In this document: positions 19,701 to 28,053 of the stretch, piece by piece
Position numbering within the stretch: the first letter of the stretch is position 1
Layout: the number at the start of each line of letters is the position of its first letter
Origin: an uncultured Veillonella sp.
Lineage (GTDB): Bacteria; Bacillota; Negativicutes; Veillonellales; Veillonellaceae
Direction of reading: 5' to 3'
Length of the DNA stretch: 64,000 nt
Assembly (NCBI GenBank): GCA_902477915.1
Contig: CABSJA010000001.1
Span: forward strand, 1 to 64,000
The notes under the pieces: model-generated
Seen by the model: only the letters and a program-made list of their open reading frames with translations
The model's database searches: none
Told to the model about the DNA's origin: nothing
Made by a program: the position numbers and the translations under genes

Positions 19701-22700
19701 AATGTCAGCCAAGTTAGTATCGCCAGTTGCAGCTGCTTTTTTAACTACACTTTCAGTAGAAGAAGCACCAGCTGCTGGAGTATTAGCAACAGCTACTTTA
19801 TAAACTGTTTTATTAGGATCAGTTGTATCTTTAGTTACTGTTACATTATTAGAACCAGGAGCTACTTCAAAGGTATGGTTCAATTTAGCTTTTGCATCAT
19901 CGGACAAATCAGCTACTACATCTGTACCAGAAGCAGTTGTTTTGATGTATTGACCGTTATTAGCACCAACTACACCGAAGCTTAAACCACCAGTTTGGCT
20001 CAATTTTTGAGTATCTGTGTTGCCAGTGTTACCAGCCAATTTAACTGTGTTGTTGAAGCCATCGCTTACTTTTTTCAATTGGTCTTCAGTTGCTGCACGA
20101 CCGGAAACAACAGTTGGGTTAGTAATATCCCAATCTTTGTTTTGTAAGCCAGTTACATAACCACCTTTACCATCTAAGGAAATAGGGTTGTCGCCTTCAA
20201 CTTTTACAACTTGATCACCAGCGAAGGAGATTTTACCAGAACCAGCACCATTTGTGATGGAGGAGATATCAGTCAAGTCGCCTTCTACGTTTACTTTGTA
20301 AGGAGTAGCTGCTGTGCCGTCACCTGTTACAGTAGTATTTTTACCAGCTTCAACTTTAGAAGGATCAGTGTTACCAGTAGCACCAGTGGAGCTTACTGTA
20401 TAGATGTCATGACCATCAGTACCTTGAGATTTAGCTACAGTTACGCCGTTACCAGCTTTAACTTCAGTTCTCAAGCCTTTAATTTGGCTGTAGTTAACTG
20501 CATCAGTATCATCTGTACCAGGAGCTAGGTTAGTGATTTTGCTACCACCCATGTTAAGTGGGCCGCCAGTGATATTGATAGAGTTACCACCAATTGTCAT
20601 TTTAGGACCATTGTCAGTATTGGAAATGGATGTAATACCTTTCAAGTCGCCTTCTACATTAACTTTGTATGGATCGTCTTGAGTACCTTCACCAGTAACT
20701 TTAGTATTTTTACCATCTACAAGTTTAGTTTTAGCGTCTTTTAATTGTTTTACGTTAACTGCATCAGTATCGTTTACACCAGCTTTTACATTAGTAATGT
20801 TTTTATTACCAGCATCGATACCAGTTTTTGTAACAGATGGGCCACCTGTGATTGTTAAGCCATCGTTGTTAACTTTAGTATCACCAATTGTTAAAGAACC
20901 ATCTTTAGTCAAGTCAACGTTCTTGTTCAAGGAGTATGTGAATTGTTTATCAGTTTGATCTAATACAATGTTTTTACCAGCACTCAATGTTACAGTATCG
21001 CCAGGGCTTACTTTTTTGGATGCTTGAGTACCTGTTACACTACCACCGTTATTGGAGGAAACTACGTTCCAACCAGATTCGTTGATTGCTTTTGCAACAT
21101 TGTCAGTTGTAGCAATGCCGTTTGTAGTAGGCGCTACTGCTTTACCATTAGTATTAGTAATATCAGCACCTATTTTAGCTTTTACTGTAACACCATTTTT
21201 ATCAGCAGATGTAGAAATAAATGTAGGATCATCACCTTTAATTTTCAATGTACCATCATCTAACAATACATCGCCATTGCCAGTGTCACCAGCGTATTTC
21301 AAGTTAACACTTCTCAATTGAGCTACGTTAACTGCATCAGTATCATTAGTACCTGCAGCAAGACCTGTAATTTGACGAGTTGCAGTAGCACCATCACCTA
21401 CGGAAACAGCTGCCAATGTGGATGTTTGTGCAGTACTAGCTAAACCAGAATATTTATTTGTACGAGTTTCTGCAGGGTTAAAGCCTTTAACACCTTTATC
21501 TACAGTTGCTTTAGACTGAGAACCAAGAGCAACGCCATCTTTTACAGATGCAACAGATTCTTGACCTAATGCAGTCGCACTTTCAGCAGTAGCATTTGCT
21601 TTATAGCCAAGGGCAGAGGCACCTTTAGCAGTTGCTTGCGCAACACCACCCACTGCAGTAGAAGCAGTGCCAGTGGAATTAGATTGCATACCAATCGCAA
21701 TGGAGCCAAAGCCAGTAGATGTAGTTTTATAACCATCACCATTACCAGCAATTGCAATAGACCCAGAATTTGTTGCTTCAGTACGAGCACCAATTGCAAC
21801 AGAAACATTACCTGATGCAGTATTTTCACGACCAACTGCTACAGTATCTTCTTTGGTCGCTTTATTCGCTTTACCAATTGCAACCATGGAGTTACCTTCA
21901 GCACGGCCACCATTTAATGTAGAATTTGCAACGTTATCCATACCAATAGCTACAGCACCACCAACGGCTGCAGTATTGGCTTTACCCATTGCAATAGTAT
22001 CTTCTGCAGTAGCATTATTATCTTTACCAATAGCAACAGAGCGAAGACCAGATGCAGTATTACGAGCACCAAGAGCAGTAGAATTAGCACCGCTTGCTGT
22101 AGAACCAGCACCAACTGCTGTAGATTCACTACCTGTTGCCTTAGCAATTGCACCAATACCAACTGCCATATGAGCATTAGCTTTTGAATAAGAACCCACT
22201 GCAAGAGCATATGCATCTTGACCACTAGTTAATGCTTCAGAATATGTACCAATAGCGATATTATCTGTATTACTAGCTTTTGCCACATTACCTACTGCAA
22301 TTGTATTTCTACCAGTTGCCTGAGATCCTACGCCAATTGCAGATGCAGCAGGACCAGTTGCTACGTTTTGGTTACCAAGAGCCATAGATGAATCTTGATT
22401 CGCCACATTGTTAGCACCATAAATAACATGACCGTTACCACTACCACCAGTTGTTCTATTTTGGTAACCAACTACAATAGAGTTTGGAGTCACAGAGTTA
22501 GAACCATTATATGTGCCATTCGGTGAAATATTAACTGAACTGCCTCCCAACCCAACATCAGCATGCACCGGTGTACCTGCTGTAGCAGCTACCATAGCCA
22601 AACCAGCTAATACGCTAGCAAGAGCTTTTTTCTTACCACCATTGTTTTTTGCAACTTCGGAAACTACTACGTAGCACTCTTTAGTTTTGCTCCAAACAAC

Positions 22701-22718
22701 TTTAAAGATTTTATTCAT
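13794..22718 (-). CDS. Giant YadA-like trimeric autotransporter adhesin, unit 2
   Basis: 2974-aa type Vc autotransporter. I use the ATG at 22718, where the extended signal peptide region begins (MNKIFKVVWSKTKECYVVV); the longer frame to 22751 adds 11 residues and overlaps the ribosome site. Signal cleavage is near VHA/D. YadA-type head repeats run to about residue 420, then a neck and a long stalk with repeated DAVNVxQLK modules and three collagen-like blocks (DNA 14850-15050, 16130-16310, 17420-17690), each followed by a RIVY/EVAT.DDG cassette. The C-terminal barrel ends at VTWKV and is followed by 65 residues with RYRKGPISSAY and a coiled coil. The C-terminal part is nearly identical to the 1482-12077 protein, and the gene has the same type of downstream partner, so the two units look duplicated. 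Confidence 0.95.
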   Translation of the reverse strand: MNKIFKVVWSKTKECYVVVSEVAKNNGGKKKALASVLAGLAMVAATAGTPVHADVGLGGSSVNISPNGTYNGSNSVTPNSIVVGYQNRTTGGSGNGHVIYGANNVANQDSSMALGNQNVATGPAASAIGVGSQATGRNTIAVGNVAKASNTDNIAIGTYSEALTSGQDAYALAVGSYSKANAHMAVGIGAIAKATGSESTAVGAGSTASGANSTALGARNTASGLRSVAIGKDNNATAEDTIAMGKANTAAVGGAVAIGMDNVANSTLNGGRAEGNSMVAIGKANKATKEDTVAVGRENTASGNVSVAIGARTEATNSGSIAIAGNGDGYKTTSTGFGSIAIGMQSNSTGTASTAVGGVAQATAKGASALGYKANATAESATALGQESVASVKDGVALGSQSKATVDKGVKGFNPAETRTNKYSGLASTAQTSTLAAVSVGDGATATRQITGLAAGTNDTDAVNVAQLRSVNLKYAGDTGNGDVLLDDGTLKIKGDDPTFISTSADKNGVTVKAKIGADITNTNGKAVAPTTNGIATTDNVAKAINESGWNVVSSNNGGSVTGTQASKKVSPGDTVTLSAGKNIVLDQTDKQFTYSLNKNVDLTKDGSLTIGDTKVNNDGLTITGGPSVTKTGIDAGNKNITNVKAGVNDTDAVNVKQLKDAKTKLVDGKNTKVTGEGTQDDPYKVNVEGDLKGITSISNTDNGPKMTIGGNSINITGGPLNMGGSKITNLAPGTDDTDAVNYSQIKGLRTEVKAGNGVTVAKSQGTDGHDIYTVSSTGATGNTDPSKVEAGKNTTVTGDGTAATPYKVNVEGDLTDISSITNGAGSGKISFAGDQVVKVEGDNPISLDGKGGYVTGLQNKDWDITNPTVVSGRAATEDQLKKVSDGFNNTVKLAGNTGNTDTQKLSQTGGLSFGVVGANNGQYIKTTASGTDVVADLSDDAKAKLNHTFEVAPGSNNVTVTKDTTDPNKTVYKVAVANTPAAGASSTESVVKKAAATGDTNLADIAVENGKNSGDPDAQYSVNVSRNAVKDAAREAVTVNNGGTTTGGNYTADADNPITVNPVKDDANHNTTYEVKFDGEKAAKQIPLTYKANGTGDQKVKLDKGLNFTNGSNTTASVAADGVVKYDLNKDVDLTKNGSLTIGDTKVNNDGVTITGGPSVTKTGIDAGNKQITNVAPAVNGTDAVNLDQLKAARTVVTSNDKSVTINKTENGNQVTYDLHVNAAAGTASTWNIASDKVSGTEGTVAAGSNAAQNIADGKTVTMQAGKNLTVNQTNDGNGNASVAFALDKDLKDLDSVTTGKTITKEITLKDPSGTGETVIKKDGDRITYTNDGGTTVHKVANLKDEKHITATTAGNEYTVDNDGNVTMTYTDGNGDLVTGEKAVIKGVAKNDLSNINNAGKNVITGLGTIVKGGENVNVTVASDATTGQKTYTVNAVTPAVYTKADGTKVVKRPDGTFTTNVDGAPGNDVPASDVIVSIQDAAGNTTGGNSIVNNVGSAIKNQTGADYLTKLDTANGLTPNAAVNVSDLKSTADALRANELHIAPTAVKAGSTEAKGGVVSGTENVYKYDAATKKVTLTYNDGKGTAVSDTKAVIDFSDLNIPAAGNNYGFKANAIAGDGKLDGAATATAVENGGTVNFGAGKNLTVKQTVDAANKTQTYTYSLDKDLTNLDKVVVNGKDGQAGKDGVTIVGPQGATGAPGLPGTNGIDGKVGISGKDGKDAVSISGKDGVGHIGLTGPAGKDGKNATADITVKEGKAGVDGKDGVDGITRIFYNDKDGNEHQVATHDDGMKFAGDDGQTDDTKVLKKHLNNVVDIVGGADKNKLTTNDNIGVNNVNGKLKVQLAKNVDLDADGSLTTGNTKVDNNGVTITAPAGGTTTDVKLTNTGLDNGGNKIVNVKAGENDTDAVNLKQLKDKVTTVESSDSSIKVVDKNVAGQPGYDAAKGHQYDITINNQTVVEKAQTPVVYTNKDGDKLYKIVDPATGNVTFNTKPDGTGTTVQPADVIASMNNGGDSTTTPMKLNNVGSTIADQAGNTYLDKIDAAAADNKTKNGAVNVTDLKNTADALIEKGLKFDANAGGVKTNKLGSTVKIQGEGAKADTEYSGENVKTIISQDTDGNTTIDVKLDKNLKADSVVVGKDGKDGVDGKIGVNGKDGASVVLNGKDGSIGLTGPKGADGKDGASAKISVKDGVPGVDGQPGDKLTRIVYEDKDGNTHEVATHDDGMKFAGDNGQTNQDTNPNVIKKHLNNVVDIVGGADSSKLTDNNIGVNADGGKLKVQLAKDIDLTKDGSVKIGDTTVNNDGLTITGGPSVKKDGINAGDKKITGVKAGEADTDAVNVKQLKDKVTTVESSDGTISVTDKNDPTSATYDAAKGHQYDIKINNQGVVNNAQIPVVYTKQDGTKVYKQPDGTFNTAKDGSGTVVAPNEVIASMNSAGDSTTAPTKLNNVGSSIADKAGNTFLDKIDAAAGDNTTKNGAVNVSDLKNTADAIGNKGLNFGTQSTDVIHKNLGEKLEIVGEGTKADDNYSGSNIKTMTKDGKVVIGLDKDLNGLNSISVPGKNGVDGKDGVSISGKDGANGIDGKVSIGKDGKDAVSIAGKDGVGHIGLTGPKGADGSNGKSVDISTNDGKQTLVNPENGTDKSQRIVYTPQDKDGNPIKGADGKDIVREVATMDDGLKFTGNNTGTENKHALNTLVKVQGEGVTAAQSTAFQSAAGNINVVADGNDTLTVKLNKDLKGINSIKNSDNGPALNFNAGDLSVTGGNLNMGGNKITNLGKGTNDTDAVNLKQLKDSRTIVKSTDGTVGVHESETTDGAKVYDLTTGASPRFDELTDEIGRVGAQGAALAALKPIQYDPLEPTQIMAGYGNYRGNSAIAMGVAHYKNESTMMHAGLAWAGGSRHMMANAGVTWKVGNRDSEAAVADRYRKGPISSAYAMQQEMASVKAQNAGLKTEVSDLKAENEQMKAQIAAMMAKLGM

Positions 22719-22729
22719 ATTACTATGAA
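22714..22729 (-). promoter_or_regulatory. Start-codon hairpin, TAA unit 2
   Basis: TTCATA, loop GTAA, TATGAA on the minus strand, with the ATG in the stem. AAAGGGG lies directly upstream and 11 nt from the ATG in linear distance. The stem is identical to that of unit 1 while the loop differs. Confidence 0.45.
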
Positions 22730-22865
22730 CCCCTTTCTTAACTAGACACAATTACAATCCTTATAATTAAATCATTTAAATACAAAAGAACGAAAAGCCT
22801 AAATTTCCCATACCTTTACGCCTTTCTGAGTATCTTTCATATTTCTTTCATTTTGTGTCATGAAC

Positions 22866-22894
22866 AGAATATCATATATCGAAAATGTTGTAAA
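22866..22894 (-). promoter_or_regulatory. Predicted promoter of TAA unit 2
   Basis: TTTACA (22889-22894), 17-nt spacer, TATTCT (22866-22871) preceded by TGA (extended -10). The predicted 5' UTR of about 140 nt contains TTCATGACACAAAATG, which resembles a stretch in the unit 1 leader (TTCATGAAACAAAAAATG). Confidence 0.5.
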
Positions 22895-23261
22895 TAGTTT
22901 TCTTCATGTTTTTATCATAAACAGCAAGGTTTGTTGTCAGAACCTTTATTTTGTTAAACAAAATTTAATATATGAGTGTTTTTTTACTCATTTTTTCGGT
23001 GTTTTATACGTATTTTATAAAATATAATCTATTTTTCTCTATGCAGTACTAGTTTTTTCGATAACAATATTAATGCAAGTTATAAATAAACGTTTAATTG
23101 ATTTAATCTCATTGATTTTTCTCGATTTTGGCATCTATTTATATATTATCTATAAAATATGGATCATAGAAAAATATGAATATAATAATCCAACAATCTT
23201 TTAAAGGCACTTTCACATTTTTTTCATATACGAACTTATAAATGAAATAACTATGAATTTT

Positions 23262-23293
23262 TTGACCGATTTTGATAAAAATTATGATATACT
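23262..23293 (+). promoter_or_regulatory. Possible promoter of the methyltransferase gene
   Basis: TTGACC (23262-23267) with overlapping -10 candidates TATGAT (spacer 15) and TATACT (spacer 20). Spacing is not ideal for either, so only the location is suggested. Confidence 0.35.
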
Positions 23294-23347
23294 AAATCAT
23301 TATGAGGAGCATTTTCCGAAGATTAGTTATAGAGGGGATATATTCTA

Positions 23348-24913
23348 ATGAGTAAACAACACATTACTAGTGTAGATCAATCTAAAATTAACGACCTAAA
23401 GGAATCTTACGACGATTTTCTATACGTATCAAAACCATTTTCCAATACATGTATTACATCTTTAATGGCAAAAGCTCTTATTTATGGCTTAGACCCAGTA
23501 CCAGTTGAAGACGCGCGCGTATTAGAGTTGGGCTCTTCTTGCGGTGGAAATATCATACCCCAAGCCCTATATAATCCAACAGCAACTTTCACAGGCATCG
23601 ACCTATCCCCTACACAGGTGAAACATGGGAATGAATTAATTGAATCTATGGGGCTTAAAAATATTACCTTATTAGAAAAAAATATCATGGATATTGATGA
23701 GACATTCGGTACCTTCGATTACATTATCGTTCATGGTATTTGGTCTTGGGTGCCTGATGTGGTAAAAGATAAAATCCTTAATATTTGCAGTCGCAACCTA
23801 TCTGATCGTGGTATTGCCTATGTTTCATATAATACGTATCCAGGTTGGAAACGGTTAGAGCAATTGCGGGATATTATGTTATATTCTGAAAAACATGCAC
23901 CTAACGACTCATTACAAGAGCGTACGGTCTACACAAAAAATGTATTAAAACTCATTGCAGAAACAATGAAGCTAGATGAACGTTCCCAACAAATTTCTGA
24001 TTATAAGATCAAAAACATAAATCGTGTACTCCAATCTAACGATTACTACGTTGGGCACGAATACTTAGAAGCTATTAACGATCCTGTATATGTATCAGAA
24101 TTTATTGAACGTGCGCAAGAGCAAGGTTGCGCTTACATCGGTGACGAAACATTGAATCGTTCCTTCATTACATGGCTTGATAGTAATGTCGAAAATAATA
24201 TTAGAACATTAGCTAGAGATAGCTACATTGATAAGGAACAGTACTACGATTATGTGTATGATACTCAGTTCCGCATGGCCCTATTAACAAAGTGTAGCAA
24301 CGAAGATAAAATTTCCCATGACGAAAGGGTTGAGAAGAAAGTACTAGATACACTATACTTCAACAATGCATTAGATGAAGAGCCTGGTGTTCCTCCAGAG
24401 TGGACCAATGTTATGCACATTAGCATTCAAGAATTAATGGATACAAAACGACCATTCAATGTAGCGGATATTATGAAACATATTGAAGAACATCATCCTG
24501 ATTCTGAAATCGATACTGATGCTATGTATAGACGTTTATTCCATCTTGCTATCGTCGGTCATATCAACACATATGCAAAAAAATATGACCAATTACCATT
24601 TGAGGAAAACAAAACCTATATTCCAGAACACTTTATCAACTATGTATCCACCCTCGTTGAAAAAGGTGGTTATCAATACATGTGCCTCGGCAATATGTAT
24701 AACCAAATAGACTTTTCAGTAGATGAAGGCTTATCCTACGTCATGAAATTGATGGCAAAACCAATATCTCGTCAAGAATTGATTGATACTATGAACGAAA
24801 ACATGACCGTTGAAAGAACAAAAGATGATGGCACTAAACACATTGTGTCCTCTGAACAATATTTAGACGAGTCCATCGCGCACATCCAATCGCTAGGTTA
24901 TTTTGCCAAATAA
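23348..24913 (+). CDS. SAM-dependent methyltransferase with regulatory domain
   Basis: 521-aa cytoplasmic protein, the only convincing plus-strand gene. Residues about 55-170 are a class I methyltransferase fold: motif I VLELGSSCGG (58-67), acidic strand FTGIDLS (about 80-86) and a later YIIVHGIWSWVPD segment. The middle and C-terminal parts resemble the methyltransferase regulatory domain family (MethyTransf_Reg type), including a Y-V-x-H-E-Y-L-E-like region near residue 240. AGAGGGG precedes the ATG by about 10 nt. The substrate is unknown. It stands alone between divergent and convergent adhesin genes and ends at a bidirectional terminator, so it is monocistronic. Any link to adhesin modification is speculation. 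Confidence 0.88.
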   Translation: MSKQHITSVDQSKINDLKESYDDFLYVSKPFSNTCITSLMAKALIYGLDPVPVEDARVLELGSSCGGNIIPQALYNPTATFTGIDLSPTQVKHGNELIESMGLKNITLLEKNIMDIDETFGTFDYIIVHGIWSWVPDVVKDKILNICSRNLSDRGIAYVSYNTYPGWKRLEQLRDIMLYSEKHAPNDSLQERTVYTKNVLKLIAETMKLDERSQQISDYKIKNINRVLQSNDYYVGHEYLEAINDPVYVSEFIERAQEQGCAYIGDETLNRSFITWLDSNVENNIRTLARDSYIDKEQYYDYVYDTQFRMALLTKCSNEDKISHDERVEKKVLDTLYFNNALDEEPGVPPEWTNVMHISIQELMDTKRPFNVADIMKHIEEHHPDSEIDTDAMYRRLFHLAIVGHINTYAKKYDQLPFEENKTYIPEHFINYVSTLVEKGGYQYMCLGNMYNQIDFSVDEGLSYVMKLMAKPISRQELIDTMNENMTVERTKDDGTKHIVSSEQYLDESIAHIQSLGYFAK

Positions 24914-24940
24914 AAAGAATAGTGAGCCTAATATAACAAC

Positions 24941-24977
24941 AAAAAGGAGTAACTGATATAATCAGTTACTCCTTTTT
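24941..24977. terminator. Bidirectional intrinsic terminator
   Basis: Perfect 12-bp stem GGAGTAACTGAT/ATCAGTTACTCC with a 3-nt loop, flanked by AAAAA and TTTTT, so it works on both strands. It separates the convergent methyltransferase and the SLH-bearing TAA. Confidence 0.92.
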
Positions 24978-24984
24978 ATATTCA

Positions 24985-25027
24985 CTACTATGCGACCTCG
25001 GGGTGGAGTTGAGGTATGGCATAGTAG
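24985..25027 (-). other. Two-tier hairpin in the 3' UTR of the SLH-TAA
   Basis: Outer 9-bp stem CTACTATGC/GCATAGTAG (24985-24993/25019-25027) and inner 5-bp stem ACCTC/GAGGT (24995-24999/25011-25015). It lies between the TAA stop and the bidirectional terminator, the same place where units 1 and 2 carry a structured element. Function unknown. Confidence 0.45.
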
Positions 25028-25069
25028 CTACTTATTAAGTTGTGTGAACACTATAAACTAATAGTATCC

Positions 25070-27865
25070 TTATTTTTTATTAACACGAACGCGTTCGATT
25101 GTTGGTTCACCTTTAGCATTTTTAGCTACAGTGTCAACACGGAACAAAGCCATTTCAGGGCTGAATTCTGTTACAAGGCGATCATTAACTGTTACGCCGT
25201 CTTGAATAGCACGGTATACGATTTGAGCAAATTCATAACGTGTTAACATACGGTCACCACCGAATGTGCCATCTGGATAGCCTTCTACTAAACCACGACG
25301 AGATAAATCGCTTACCGCTTCATATGCCCAATGGTTTGTAGGGATATCTGGGAACAATGTTGTGTGATCGGCTTTCATCTTAGTACCAGCAACACCATTC
25401 AACAATGTAGTCAATTTTTGAATTTGAGCATTTTGTTCAGCTACTGTTTTCTTAAGAGCTAATACTTCTTTACCAATCGCTACACGAGAGCGAGATACAC
25501 CGCTATGAGCCCCTACTTTCACAGATAAACCAGCATTAAATACTGTTTCATCACTGCCTACAGTAGACCCTACGCTAAGTTGTACGTCTTCATTAGGACG
25601 GTAGAAAGCGCCGATAGCTGCTGCATCACCACTGCGGTAATGGCCATAGCCTGCAGCAAAGTCCCATTTAGCATCTGGATCGAAATCAAGTGGATGCAAT
25701 GCTGCTAACGCTGCTGCACCTGCTACAGATTTATCAACACGTTTATCGATTTTAGATAAATCACCTTTGATATTTTTGATATCATTTGTATTTTTGTTGA
25801 TATTTGTTGTGTTATTTGTAATTTGGCCAGCAATATCATCAGCAAGAGATACTTTATAGTCGTGAGTATTACCATTTACAGTTGGTGTAACCTTGATGTG
25901 GTCACCAGCTGTTACAGTTGTAACTTGAGTGGATGCTGCGATTTGATCTTGTACGCGTTTAAGTTGAGATACGTTAACCGCATCAGTATCTGCTACACCA
26001 GCTTTCACATTATTGATGATTTGGTCGCCTGCGCTGATACCATTTGTAGTGTAGTAAACAGTTTTACTACCTTCACTTGCATACATACCGTATTTAGTGA
26101 AGTTCGCTTGTTCTAATGTATCTGTGTTTTCGATTTGGATACCTTTAGGTGTAACACCGATATTTTCGCTACCGTTAAAGAAGCGAGCACTGTCTTTATC
26201 GATACGAGCACGAACGTCGTCAGTTGCTTTGCCGAAGTTAGCAGAGCTCATTTCTACTAAGTCTTTATTAACAGCTACTTTATATTCAGCACCACCATTA
26301 GCATTAGTGCCAGATGTAACAGTTGTATTATCACCTGCTACTACAGTAGTATGTTTTTTAGCATCTGCTTCAACAGTAGAGATTTTAGTTTCTACTTTTT
26401 TAAGTTGTGCTACGTTAACCGCATCAGTATCATTTGTACCAGCTGCAACAGATGTAATTTGACGTGTTACATCATTAGCTACGTCGCCAACGGATACAGC
26501 AGATGCTGTGGCTTTCCATGTGGAGCTTGTATCAGTAGATGCCGCTTTTGTGCTGATATCATAACCAGCTGCACCAGCTGCTACAGTCGCTTTGGATTTA
26601 CTACCAAGAGCTACACCGCCTTCAGCAGATACTTCAGTGTTATGACCAATAGCTACTGCATCATTTACAGTTGTAGTAGTTTCTGCATCGCTAGAGCCAA
26701 TAATAACAGAATTATTAGCACCTGTTACCTTACGGTTATCACCAACGATAACTGTATTATTAGCATCAGATACAGTGTTCTTAGAACCAATAGCAGTCAA
26801 ATGCTGTACATTAGATGCAGTATTACCTACACCCATAACAAGGTTGTCTGCACTTTTAGCACCATTCGTACCTGTTACAGTATTGTTAATACCAATCATT
26901 GATGTACGCAATGTATAGTCAGCCTTGTTGCCACCACCGATGGCCATCGTAGCGCCACCGCCGTTAGCATCTTTTACAGCAGTGCGCAATGTCTCAGCTA
27001 ATTCTTTAGCGGAATTACCGCCATCATCTGGGGCTCCAGAAATAGATTTAACAGAGTTAGTGATTTCGTTGCCAGCACCCATGATAAGAGAGCCATTAGA
27101 ATTAAACGTTCTATTTGCTGTACCAACAATACTGTTAGCAACACCAGAATAGTAGCTATTAGCTGTTTTAGACTCAATGCTATTTAAGGAACCATTAATA
27201 GTGGATCCCAAATTCTTAACAGGATTTGCCAAACGGCCACCATTATATTCACTAGAGATAATATTATAGGTACCTGTATTGGTTGTAAAAGCGCCATTAC
27301 TAAAGCTATTAGCACCTACTGTAGTGGCATAAGCATTCAATGCATATGTACGAGTAGATGCTGTATCTACTGTGGTATCACCAAGGTCTCCTTTATAGTT
27401 GTGGGAACCAATCATAGTACTACCAGTACGAGCAAATGTATTGTCACCAATAGCTACGCTACCTACTACCTTTGTTGGATCCGCAGGAATTCTGCTAGAA
27501 GAGAACCAACTACCACTATATGTTGTTTGACCTAAGGCAAAGCTAGCCTCTACACCGCCTGCCATATTTTCAATCTTTGCATTTTTACCAATAGCCACAC
27601 TACCACCTTGGCTAGCGTAGTTGTTGATATTAGCACCACTACCTACAGCAATGTCGCCTGTCGCAGCAGTAGCACCGTTAGAATAGCCAATAGACGCCCC
27701 TTTACCAATCGCCACGTTTTCAGCCTTTGGAGCATTGCTACCTGTGCCGTACGCTACGCCAGAACCTGCGCCCGTTGCCGTATCTGCTGCACTCGCTACA
27801 ACACATAAACTAGATAATAATACACCGTTGATTAACAAAGTTAATAAACGTTTCCGTTTGTTCAT
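25070..27865 (-). CDS. Trimeric autotransporter with C-terminal SLH domain
   Basis: 931-aa type Vc autotransporter. It has an ordinary signal peptide (residues 1-26, VASA/ADT), not the extended type, then YadA head-like repeats, neck modules with DAVNVAQLK and DAVNVSQLK, and a short stalk. The YadA anchor is at about 705-785 (HPLDFDPDAKWDFAAGYGHY..FNAGLSVKV). Beyond it come a coiled coil (about 796-825) and one S-layer homology domain (about 837-886: LFPDIPTNHWAYEAV..GLVEGYPDGTFGG..LTRYEFAQIV), ending with a basic tail. SLH domains bind cell-wall polymer; in Veillonella-type cells OmpM uses one to tie the outer membrane to peptidoglycan. Placed after the barrel, this domain should be periplasmic and anchor the adhesin to the wall. 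SD GGAGGT lies 9 nt before the ATG. No small partner gene follows. Confidence 0.93.
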   Translation of the reverse strand: MNKRKRLLTLLINGVLLSSLCVVASAADTATGAGSGVAYGTGSNAPKAENVAIGKGASIGYSNGATAATGDIAVGSGANINNYASQGGSVAIGKNAKIENMAGGVEASFALGQTTYSGSWFSSSRIPADPTKVVGSVAIGDNTFARTGSTMIGSHNYKGDLGDTTVDTASTRTYALNAYATTVGANSFSNGAFTTNTGTYNIISSEYNGGRLANPVKNLGSTINGSLNSIESKTANSYYSGVANSIVGTANRTFNSNGSLIMGAGNEITNSVKSISGAPDDGGNSAKELAETLRTAVKDANGGGATMAIGGGNKADYTLRTSMIGINNTVTGTNGAKSADNLVMGVGNTASNVQHLTAIGSKNTVSDANNTVIVGDNRKVTGANNSVIIGSSDAETTTTVNDAVAIGHNTEVSAEGGVALGSKSKATVAAGAAGYDISTKAASTDTSSTWKATASAVSVGDVANDVTRQITSVAAGTNDTDAVNVAQLKKVETKISTVEADAKKHTTVVAGDNTTVTSGTNANGGAEYKVAVNKDLVEMSSANFGKATDDVRARIDKDSARFFNGSENIGVTPKGIQIENTDTLEQANFTKYGMYASEGSKTVYYTTNGISAGDQIINNVKAGVADTDAVNVSQLKRVQDQIAASTQVTTVTAGDHIKVTPTVNGNTHDYKVSLADDIAGQITNNTTNINKNTNDIKNIKGDLSKIDKRVDKSVAGAAALAALHPLDFDPDAKWDFAAGYGHYRSGDAAAIGAFYRPNEDVQLSVGSTVGSDETVFNAGLSVKVGAHSGVSRSRVAIGKEVLALKKTVAEQNAQIQKLTTLLNGVAGTKMKADHTTLFPDIPTNHWAYEAVSDLSRRGLVEGYPDGTFGGDRMLTRYEFAQIVYRAIQDGVTVNDRLVTEFSPEMALFRVDTVAKNAKGEPTIERVRVNKK

Positions 27866-27953
27866 AGTTTAGAACCTCCATTTACAAACCACAAAACCTA
27901 TCATACTCTCTTTGCATTAAAATTCACTTTTTATTCATGAGTCTTATATGAAT

Positions 27954-27981
27954 ATTGTAGCACTTATACGAATTTTGTAAA
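27954..27981 (-). promoter_or_regulatory. Predicted promoter of the SLH-TAA
   Basis: TTTACA (27976-27981), 16-nt spacer, TACAAT (27954-27959) preceded by TGC (extended -10). The predicted 5' UTR is about 80-85 nt. Confidence 0.5.
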
Positions 27982-28010
27982 CAGTAATTTATATATCTAT
28001 TAAGAGAATA

Positions 28011-28053
28011 TAAAAAGGATAGTTAATCGATGAGAATTAACTATCCTTTTTTT
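28011..28053. terminator. Bidirectional intrinsic terminator
   Basis: 16-bp stem (AAAAAGGATAGTTAAT and its complement) with T-runs on both sides. It insulates the SLH-TAA promoter from transcription arriving from the inverse-autotransporter gene. Confidence 0.8.

Larger units (their letters stand above)
22752..23347. other. Divergent intergenic region
   Basis: About 600 nt between the leftward TAA and the rightward methyltransferase. It holds the predicted promoters at 22866-22894 (minus) and 23262-23293 (plus). The rest is AT-rich and I see no gene in it. Confidence 0.6.
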
